A stretch of DNA of 64,000 nucleotides from the NCBI GenBank assembly GCA_019802505.1, contig JAFMOC010000231.1, positions 321,001 to 385,000 of the forward strand. The letters are read 5' to 3'. The notes beneath the pieces are model-generated. The model saw only the letters and a program-made list of their open reading frames with translations, made no database searches and was not told the DNA's origin. The translations under genes were made by a program, and so were the position numbers. Source of the DNA: Corydoras sp. C115 (taxonomy: Eukaryota > Chordata > Actinopteri > Siluriformes > Callichthyidae). Below, piece after piece: positions 11,781-21,500 of the stretch. The stretch's first letter is position 1. Every line of letters starts with the position of its first letter.

Positions 11781-12720
11781 TTTCACTTCAGTTCATCTGG
11801 AGATTCAACAAATATATAATTTAATACATCTTTATTGTTTAGTTCAAATCTGTGGAATTTAAACAAAATGTATTACTGTAAAAATAATAAACACTAAACT
11901 AAAGCTCATCTGAATTTATTTATAGATGTTCTGATCGGGGTATATTATTAAATCGGGGTATATTATTAAATAATATAAAAAAAAAAAACGTTAAGAGCGT
12001 TCAGAGAGCTGCAACGAAAACATCCGCATCATATAAAAAATGTTAATATTGAATTAATATACAATAAAGTATATATCTATCTATCGGTGGTGTGTAATGT
12101 GTATGTTTACATTCTGGTTTTAACTTTAACTGAAAATGTTAGACTTTATGAGAACGTTATGAATCGATGATCCATCATTAAAACATCTGCATTGCATTTA
12201 AAGTGGAATTAAAAACAATAATAAAGCAGCTTTAAGCTCGTAACATTAACACCGCCCCCTGCTGGTTAGTGTGAGAATGAACATGTTCTGAAATGGCTTC
12301 CTGTAACTCACGCGCTGAACATTCTTTATCTACTGCGCCATTTCCTGTTTTTAAACTCCGCTGTTACAAAAGTCCTTAAACATTTCACTCATTTAAACAT
12401 CGAACACCCGACAATAAGAACCAATCAGTTTAACGCGTTATTATAAATATTTTCGCTATATTTTAGTTCTATTTTAAAATATTATTAACCTTATCGTCAT
12501 TCCGCTCACACCGCACTAGGTTTTCCCGAAACCCTCTTTAAAATATACCAAACATAATAAACGTTTATAATAAACCGTGAGATTATAAAGTGTTATCACT
12601 GTATAAACTCTAATAATAAACTTATTTAACACAGATTAAAGTTCTTACCGTTATTTTCTCCTCGAGCGGCGCGCGGCAGATCCTCTCAACATAACGGTTC
12701 CTGTTTTTAAGTTTCGGTTT
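11781..12720 (-). promoter_or_regulatory. NLR 5' UTR exons and promoter region
   Basis: On the minus strand a non-coding first exon ends at 12649 with a good donor (gtaagaac). It lies in a small GC-rich patch near 12,660-12,680. The second exon opens at 11796 after a CCAG acceptor. It begins with a two-codon upstream ORF (ATG AAC TGA) only a few bases before the ATG at 11780 that I chose as start, because that frame joins exon 2. Between these exons the DNA is AT-rich with no other coding potential. A CTCF-like word (CACCAGAGGGCGCTGT) lies at about 12,751-12,766. Confidence 0.4.
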
Positions 12721-12960
12721 GACTGTGCAGTACAGGTCCTGTGGTTTCATCACCAGAGGGCGCTGTTTCCACCACATCAGCTGCTCCCCGCTTTTACAGT
12801 TAATCCGTTCGGTTCTGACACTGAAACAAACTCATATTATATCATATTATTAAAATGTTTCACATTATTATCTAACCTTGAATGAACACAACTTAAATAT
12901 AATATGAAATCACAAGTAAATGACATATTTGTAATACTGGTATTTAATCCTCGTTCAAAA

Positions 12961-13353
12961 TATCAAATTAACATCCATCCATTATCTTCTGCTTTATCCT
13001 CTACTAGGGTCGCGAAGGGGGTGGGGGGGATGGCTGGGGGGGGGGTTCCCCATGCCCATCCAGGGGAGAACTTTTCGAGCGCTGAGCAGATACACCCAGG
13101 ACAGGACGCCAATCCATCACTGGACACACACTCAATCACAAACACACTCTATATGGGGCAATTTGAAGAACTGACCTTGAATCCATGTTTTTGGACTGTG
13201 GGAGGAAACCGAAGAACCCGAAGGTTTCCTCCCGAAGGAAGCCCACACAGACATGGGGAGAACATGCAAACTTCACCTAAATCGGGATTTGAACCAGGAA
13301 TCCCTAGTGCTGAGAGAACATACCAACCACTAAGCCACCATATCAAATTAACA
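12961..13353 (-). mobile_element. DANA/mermaid-like tRNA-derived SINE
   Basis: This is a full copy in reverse orientation. The tRNA-like head (complement of actaagccacca) is at the right, followed leftward by a box B word (gattcaaatcc type), the conserved gtgggaggaaacc region and a tail with ttatcttctgctttatcct. A 14-bp target-site duplication, tatcaaattaacat, flanks it at 12961-12974 and 13340-13353, so the insertion is clean. It lies between the NLR promoter and the 3' end of the ZnF-piggyBac gene. Confidence 0.85.
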
Positions 13354-14314
13354 TACTTTACTAAATCACAAGTTTTCACGTAAAGAGATGAATCTGTTCT
13401 CTATTACACATCAGGACTAATTACACCTCTTTATGGGATTTATTCAGAATAAAGCCACGCCCCCTCAAACCGTAATGATAAAACCCTCCTGAAGGGGTCA
13501 CCAGTCTGTCAGAGGGGTGAACAGACTCAGAATTTGCTGAGACGTCTCTTATTCACTGAAATAAACAATTTTATTAAATTAAAACTATAGAAACAGAATC
13601 AGTGAAGAGTCCGGTCCCTTTCTTCATCATGAAGCTCAAAGATGAAGCAGCTAATGAACCTTAACGACCTGATGATGTCATTAAGAGACACCCAAACACC
13701 TCCAACCATCAGGTCCAGTTCATTTGGTAGAACCCGGTTCCTCAGCGTCAGCGTCATCGGGTTTCACTCCATTTAACTGAACGACTTCCATAAAAATAAA
13801 ACCTCTTTTATTCAGACAGTGTTCATCCATTAAAGCTCATAACTTACAGCGGAATCATTTACAGACATCAGAGTTAACGCCTCGCTCACGTCAGGGGTGC
13901 CAATAAATAATCACGGTGCTGATGTAATCGTCATGATGAACGTTCATACGCGAGGTTCCGCTTAAATTAACGCTAAAACTACAGAGAATTAAAACTACCA
14001 TCATCTCACTGAAACACATGACCTAAACCCACGCCAGGTCGTCTGCGGTGGCACTAACTGTCGCACACCTCGGCGGGAGAGTCCTGTGGTCGGGCACCGA
14101 TGAGGGTAACAGTGCTGACGTGCCCCCTGGTGTTGGAGAAGAGAGCAGCACCATCCTCCTCTGCTTAATTCAAGACTCTGATGATAAAGGGATAAATAAT
14201 TCATTAATAATGATGGTTCTTCAGGGTTATTGGGTGGGGGTGGGGGTACTCAGTCGGGGGGAGAACCAGGTCAAAGTTAAAAAATGACCTCATCAGAAAA
14301 GGACGCGTGTGGTC
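13354..14314. other. Intergenic / 3' flank of the ZnF-piggyBac gene
   Basis: No coding exon is seen. A short dispersed repeat with attcagaataaagccacgcc lies at about 13,440-13,475 and recurs near 16,748-16,780 and, inverted, near 39,910-39,950. The part next to 14314 is probably the 3' UTR of the minus-strand gene. A candidate poly(A) signal on that strand (TTTATT on the plus strand) is near 13,807. Confidence 0.35.
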
Positions 14315-15517
14315 TCAGTGACCCGACGGACTGTGGAACTTCAGGAAGCAGTTGTGATTGCGTGAAATGCAGAGGAACACGCAGCACTTGAGACAGCGCA
14401 CCCTGGAGGTCCTCTCACACCCCCCGAACCGACAGCGGGCGCCCTCCCCCTCGGGCAGCTGTTCGGGCCAGTGTCCGGATCCGTCGTGACGCGTGGCGGC
14501 GTCCGGTAAAGGGGTCACAAAGCCGTCGGGAACCTCCGCCGTGGGGACTGCGGGCGCGGGCGAGGGGGGGTACGGGGGTGCCGAGTCCTGAGCGTCGCCG
14601 CCGCCGCTGCTGAGGATCAGAGCTTTGGAGATGTCCAAACGAAACGCCATCAGAGACAGCGGCGCGGCCCGGCGCTGACCGGCGCGTTCGTACTGTAACC
14701 AGGCGTTAACCAGCGCCAGATCGATCAGGTCCCAGAGCACGCACTGCGGCCAGGCGCGGGGGGACGGGGACGCGCACGGCGTGCGGTACAGACTCCTCAG
14801 GTCCCGGTTCAGGTTGGCAGCTTTGATCGCGCGCTCGAACCCGCTGACCAGCGACGCCGAGCGCGGCTTCTCTTTGGTCACGGCGGACAGAATGAAGCCA
14901 TGATGGCACCTGAACAGCTTCAGCTTACCGTCGGGGGTCACAAACTCGTCCCCCACCTGCCCCCTGGCCCCACCCACCTTCCCGGCACTTCGAACCCCCA
15001 ACTGCAGGAGGTGCTCCAACATGGATGGCGTGGAGAGCTCGGGCTTGCAGAGGAACACGGTTCCCTGGTCGTCCGGCGGTCCTCGGGAGACCATTCGCTC
15101 TACCAGCGTCTCCCGGTGGCTGGCGTCGGCATGCAGGCTGAAGTCCACCACCAGCCCGGCGGCGCTCACCATCACCGCGTGGTGCAGAGCGTGTGTGGGG
15201 AACCTGTGGAACGGCATGCGGTACAGGTCCACCCCGTGGTTCCCCTCCCGCCTGAGGGCGCGACACCCCTCCTGAACCCGCCTCACCACCCGCTGCACCC
15301 TCAACAAAGGACGCGGGGTGGCGCCGGCGCGCTCCTCATCCTCCCGACCCGACTCGGCATCCCGTGGGTCGGAGCGCCGCCGGCTCTTCGGTTCTTCGTC
15401 CTGCGGGTCGGCCAGTCGGAGGTTCGAGGACAGTTCGGAAAACCTGGACGGCGACATGGCGTCGGCGATCAGAGGGACGCGGGTGTGGTCCTCCCAGTAC
15501 AGCCTCAGAGATGGGAA
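14315..15517 (-). CDS. Terminal exon: piggyBac (PGBD) catalytic-core and Cys-rich domain
   Basis: This 1,203-bp exon ends the fusion gene. It aligns by motif with PGBD proteins. The first catalytic Asp is present in HGVDLYRMPF (residue about 1913). The second, normally in an FDxxF motif, is replaced by Lys in FLCKPELSTP (about 1974). The third, normally in MGGVD, is replaced by Asn in AIKAANLNRDL (about 2051). The Cys-rich domain at the end (about 2183-2210) keeps its Cys/His pattern. The exon is GC-rich compared with its AT-rich flanks. Loss of two of three acidic residues argues for a domesticated, non-transposing protein (inference). Confidence 0.82.
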   Translation of the reverse strand, partial: FPSLRLYWEDHTRVPLIADAMSPSRFSELSSNLRLADPQDEEPKSRRRSDPRDAESGREDEERAGATPRPLLRVQRVVRRVQEGCRALRREGNHGVDLYRMPFHRFPTHALHHAVMVSAAGLVVDFSLHADASHRETLVERMVSRGPPDDQGTVFLCKPELSTPSMLEHLLQLGVRSAGKVGGARGQVGDEFVTPDGKLKLFRCHHGFILSAVTKEKPRSASLVSGFERAIKAANLNRDLRSLYRTPCASPSPRAWPQCVLWDLIDLALVNAWLQYERAGQRRAAPLSLMAFRLDISKALILSSGGGDAQDSAPPYPPSPAPAVPTAEVPDGFVTPLPDAATRHDGSGHWPEQLPEGEGARCRFGGCERTSRVRCLKCCVFLCISRNHNCFLKFHSPSGH

Positions 15518-18500
15518 CTTAGAAGAGAACGAGAACCGTGGGAGAACATGAACCATGTTCCTCAAACCAAACAGAACCGAAGAGACTCATCACACCTCTT
15601 TATTACATTTACATTCACATTTAGTCATTTAGCAGATGCTTTTATCCAAAGCGACTTACAAATGAGAACACCACAAGTCAGAAGCCATGGAGAAAACCAA
15701 CTATACTGTAAATTCATCAAACCTGATTGTTATTCGATGCTGCGGTCCACCCCCCCCCCCTTTTTTTATTTATTATTATTATTTTATTTTTTTTAATTTT
15801 TTTTTTTTTTTTCTCCTACAACAGGTATTTGTTAAAGATATGCGTCTTAAGTAGTTTCTTAAAACTGTTTAGTGATTCTGCCTTACGGACAGAGTTGGGA
15901 AGATCGTTCCACCATTTTGCAGTGGTGAACGCCACTGAGTGAGAATTAGCTCCTCGGTGAGGTGGAATCGCCAGGCGGCAATCATCACTGGAGCGAAGTG
16001 AACGAGTCGGAGTGTATTTTGAAAAGATAGAGTGAAGGTAGGAGGGGACAGATCCAGAAATGGTTCTGTACGCCAGAGTCAGAGCCAATGGAGGGAAATG
16101 AGTAATGGAATGACATGATTTCGCTTGGGCTGGTTAAACACAAGTCGGGCTGCAGAGTTTTGAATTAGTTGAAGAGGTCTGATTGTGGAAGCTGGGATAC
16201 CGGCAAGTAGCGCATTACAATAATCAAGCCGGGTTAGCTCAGTGGTCAGGGTGTTGGGCTATCAATCTGAAGGTTGGGGGTTCAAATCCCAGGTCCACTG
16301 AAGTTACCAGTGTGGGTCCTTGAGCAAGACCCTTAACCCTCATTGCTCCAGGGATGTTGTGATTAACCCTGTTCTCACCTTGTAAGTCGCTTTGGATAAA
16401 AGCGTCTGCTAAATGACCCAATTTTACAATAATCAAGCCGGGATAGGACTAGGGCTTGAACAAGCAGTTGGGTCACATGTTCAGTCAAAAAGGGTCTGAC
16501 CTCTACCCATCTACAGGAACGGGCGGTGAAACCAAGGTTCCGGACCGAATCGGTTGGGGAGATTGTGGAGCCATCAATTTGGAAGGTCAGGTTGTGATGG
16601 ATTGAGGGTTTAGCTGGGATAATGAGAAGCTCTGTTTTTTCTAAGTTTAATTTGAGATGACGGGCCTTCATCCAGACAGATATGTCGGTGAGGCAGGCAG
16701 ATATCCGATTTGAGATGATGGGGCAAAAGACAGATGAATTTTATGGGCTTTATTCAGATTAAAGCCACGCCCCCTCGCACCGTATAGGTTAATTATATTA
16801 TACAAGTTCCTGTGTGTCCCTCAGCGCTCACCTTCAGGGTTCCCATGGCGATATGGATTCCTACGAAGCGGGACACTTCGGTTGCTGTAACGGGTGTGCG
16901 TAACGCTCGCTGTGTGCAGGCTGCGATTTCACTCCACGTGCTCCACCCAAAGTACCGCAGGAAGTACTCCACCGGCGTGGAGGAGACGTCATCAGAGGAC
17001 GACCGTCCACCCGCCTCAGACGACGAGCCGCTGCTGCGAAATGCGAGGAAGGCCACAGATTACTTTCTATTCAACAGTTTGGGGAAGGTCCCACGTCCAC
17101 ATCGCCGGCCGTCAGACGTACAGACGTTGGTTTTGAGTGACAGTACTTACTCTCTCTCATTAATCTCAGAGGCGTGTCCTCGGGTGTCCCCGCGGTAACA
17201 GGACAGCAGCTGAGCCTCAGCCTCAGGTTCAGAGTAAAGGATCTCATTCTCCTCCGAATCTGAAGAGTGGGACAGGAACTCCAGGAGGTCCTCGTTATCC
17301 TGCTGCTCAGAGCCTGCAGGACCCAACGACAATCCAACACTGATTGGCTGAGCAGCGACATGACATTCACACCAACATGACATTCACACGTTGCCCTGCT
17401 GAGCTCGCTCACCTTCTTCAGCACCGGAGCAGAACTGATGGAACGTGTCCTCCTCGCCGCGTCGTCCTCTGATCTCCTCGTTCCCCCCTAAAAGAGGAAA
17501 GGATGAAATTGGGACGCGCTGCAGAATCGGGTTCTGATGAGACTAATAACACCCGTCTTACATGATCTCGCTCGCTCCTCGGGTTCCTCTGATGGAACAC
17601 GTCCATTTCCATCAGGAGGAGGCTGCACCTGGACCTCCCTCTGCTCCTCCTTTACAGGGTAGAAGACACACTGTCGTCCCGGAGCCTGAAGAAACGTAGG
17701 AGAAGTGGCGTGGTTTCCCTCTGCGGGATGCCCCGAGGACTTTTCTTCAGGACACACGAGACAATTAGATTTATTTTAAAATGGGAAAGACTGAGAAAGC
17801 TACAGTAAATACATTTCAGAGTGACCTCTCTGGTGGAAACATGGTACTGCACTCATTGAGTTAGCTGCAGATTCACCGAGAGTCGTGGGATGATGGGTTT
17901 GCAGGTGCGAGCGCGTCGTTGAGGCATCAGCGGAGACATGGTCTTCTGCCTTGACCAAGACGACCTGCACCCCCTGCAGGTAACCTCCCTCACTGACGGG
18001 AACATGCTGTGGGGTGAGGTCTGATGGACCGCCTTCCAGTTTAACGTCACCGCAGGGACCTTCGTTAAAGTCAAAATGACCCTAAAAGAGACGATCAGTG
18101 AATTTCAGGATGCGATGGAACTCGGAGCATACACAAATAAAATACAATTAAACTAGCTTTGAGGGAAATCCGTACCTTGGTTGTCGGGTCGTCCGAGCGG
18201 CAGATGCCGGTTATCTCCTGCACATCACTGTGGCAGGAACCGTCCAATTCTCCATCTTCAACCACTGGTACCGAAGGACCCTCCTCAGGTCTGATCCCAC
18301 CAGCTTCCTTCGACTGTACGGATGTTGTACCGGTGCTCGACCCCCTGACCTTCTTCATGACCTCGTCCTGGTCCGTGTTATCAGTGAGAGAATAAAGCTC
18401 AAAAACGACCCGGCAGTCGTCCTCGTTGGTCTCCGTCGCTTTTGGAACGTTTGGATCTTCATTGCTATTCCTTTTCCCAAACTGCCGCCTCCCCCTGCCT

Positions 18501-21500
18501 CTGCCTCCTCGTCCTCGTCCTCTGGTAGTCTTCACGTGGTATTCCTTTCTCCCGGTAAAGGTCTCCGTCTTTGCTTTTTCAGGCAGTGATGCTTCTTTTA
18601 GGTGAAAATCGGCATTCTGGTTGGACGCTGGCGTTTTGGGAGGTGTTGGGAAGTTCACAGGGTTGTGACTTGGTTCCTCTCGAGAGTCATTTGAAAAACT
18701 GCTGACCCGTGAGGACACACAGTGGCTGGTGGCGTTGTCCTTCCCTGGCACCTCCTCTTTGACTCCTCCCATGCTTCTGTGCAGGTCTGAAGTCATGGCT
18801 CCACGGTTTTGGGTGTCCTCCTGCTGCACTGCGTCCTCTTTGAGACAGGCTGGTGTTCCTGTGGACGTCACCTGCTCCGAAGGCTGATGGAGCTCCCTGC
18901 AGTCCTCACTAAGCTCCTGCTGATTTCTTTGGAAGGTTCCCTGACGGAGGTCCTCCATTTCCATGGCCTCTCCATTGCTGGAGTTTGATATTTGGAAGGA
19001 GGGGGAGGGGTTGAGGGCTGGGAACGAGAGCTCGGTTCGATCCTCCAGACCGATCTCCCGCATCTCTGCCTCCGCATCCCAGTCTGAAGATACCTGAAGT
19101 TCAAACCTGTGTACCTGAACCACATTGGCGAGCTTGCCATCACCCATGTTGGAGGTTTTCATCGTGTCCTCAGAAACCTCGTAGGCCACATTGGGCTGAA
19201 GGACTCCGGGTTCAGCGTGCATGGAGGCCATGTGCTCCTGCAAGGCCGACACCTCAGAGAAGTTCTTCCCACAATCGTGACAGCCAATCGTCACTCGAGA
19301 ATATGGAGGGCTGAGCGCAATTTCCTGGTCGAGCCTCATAGGGGATTTGCGCTTGCGGGCCACTTTTTGCTTTTCAGGCGGGGGGGCGGGGTGACCGTCA
19401 GTAGAGGGTGTTTGCTGCTCTTTGGTTTTCTTTCCGATTGCACTCACCTTCCTTTTCTTCTGGGGTACCGCCATCAACTTTCTCTGAGACACCTTCTTGG
19501 TCACAGTGAGGCCGGACGCCTCTTTGTTCTTACCCTTTTCAACCGGCTGCTGCTGCTGCACTGCCGTGGTTTTGGCGTCCAGCTTGTGCACCTTCAGCTG
19601 CGGCTGCTTGTGACCTTTCAGTAACAGCAAGGCCTGTTGTTTGATTTGCTCCAGTCCCGACACCTCGGACGCCTTTTTGCCTCGTACCTTCGGTTTGGTT
19701 AGCTTCTGTTTTTTCCGTCCGACCTTTTTCTTGGCGATGCTGACCTTCGTCTTTGTTGGACTCACCGCCTCCGAGAACTTGGAACGCTTCTTCTTCTTTG
19801 ACGTGGTAATTTCGTCGCGATGCACCTCTGGACCCGGCCGGCCCTTCTTAACCAATCCATCCACCTTACTCTCAAGTTTCCTCTTCTTGGCCTTCCGTTG
19901 GGGTGTCTCCACGAGAGCTTTCGGAACACTTAATAAATCGAGGCTCTTGATGTGTGCAGATGTTTTTGCATTTTTTCTTTTGGCGTTGGTCTGATGCTTC
20001 TTCTTTTGTTTCAGGGCTGGCCGGTTATTCTTTCCTAAGGCAGGAAGTGCATGAGGCTCCAGCTCGTGCTGATCTTTGCACGGACTCGTCTTGGAGATCT
20101 GCAGCCGTTTATGTTTGGAGGGCTTCCTTTTCGTCTCTCTTGGTCCAAAGCACACAACAAGAGCCTTACTTTTAGGCTTGCCTCGTTTCTTCTTCGTCTT
20201 CGGTACAGGACTTGCCATCAGAGACGGTGTGGCCTGGGGCTTGCAGACAGAAACCTCACCTTTGCCCTTTGTGTGGGGTGACATCTGAGGTGCATCACGT
20301 TTGGACGGCTTCTTCTTGATGGGTAACGCCCCTTCCACTGGGCCTGACTGATTCTGTCCCTGCTTGTTACTCGGTTCTCCACATGGTGGCTGTTCCAACG
20401 GCGGTCTGTCCTGCTGTGGGGCAGATTGCAGGGCGGGGGATTTCAGATCTTCTGATGATGAACGCTCTTTGAGATAATCTTGCTGAGGTACAGAAGTGTT
20501 CGTGTGAACAGGACTGCCCCGCTCGGATGGGACCTCTGCCTCCAATAAAAAATTTGAGACAGAAGGCATTGGAACCAACGAATCCACTGATCTACTAATA
20601 AAAAAACCTGTTACCCTGGGTTTTTGTCCTGAGGGTTCATTTTCTCCTGGATCTGCTGCAGGGTTTTGATTTGAAGGTTCTTTTAAAACATCTCTTACAC
20701 CAAGTGTTGGATTTGAAGTATTTGCTTCTGGGGAATCAGTTGTGGATCTTTTGCTGAACAGTTCTGAATTCACAGACTCGATTGCTCTAAAAATTTGACT
20801 TGAGGGATCCACTTCCACTGAATCGGTTCCATTGGGTTCTCCTAACACATCTGCTGCCTTCAGCATTTCAGCCAAGGGTATTCGGTCTACTGAATCTGAC
20901 ACCTCAGGTGTTTGAGACACAGGATCTGCCTTGGAGCTGGCCTCTTCTGATAGACACATCTCACCGGATTCAAACACATGGTCCCCTCCGCCGGCTTCCT
21001 TACCACTTGAACTTGTTGGTGCGACAAACGGCAGGGCGTTGCCCATGTCTATGGACTCAACATCTAATGCAACTTGAATAAGCTGCTGCTCTGTGGTATG
21101 TAGAAGATCATCCTCCAACTGAGGGGTGAAGGTTAAACCATCACTCAGTTTTGGGAATATCTCAAACTGAACCACACTTTGTCCGTTGAGCTGAGTTCCC
21201 GTTACGTTCACTTCCGCAGTTGCCATCGTTTTTTCTGAATACTCCAAAGAAAGCATTGCTCCCGCATCCCGAGTCGGGCTTTTCTCCGTGTTACTTGCAC
21301 CCCCCAGCGATGCTAACAACATGGACTGTGGCGTTTGAGTCATCATCATGCCCTGGTGGTCAGACCCCTCCACCGTGTGCTGGGAATCTCCTGGTTGGTA
21401 AGGTGGATCCGTGAAACTGAAGTGTAAAGGTTTCATGAGGCCTGGGGTCTGACCCGTGGGGTTCGTCTGAAGAGGTAACTGATCGACCCCAAGGATGACC

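Noticed and set aside
14900..15796. 298-codon plus-strand frame
   Set aside because: It is antisense to the GC-rich piggyBac-domain exon, whose minus-strand frame has family motifs and matching splice sites.
16232..16310. Possible tRNA gene
   Set aside because: Box A and B words are present, but the sequence continues into a SINE core and tail and is flanked by a 19-bp target duplication, so it is a retroposon.
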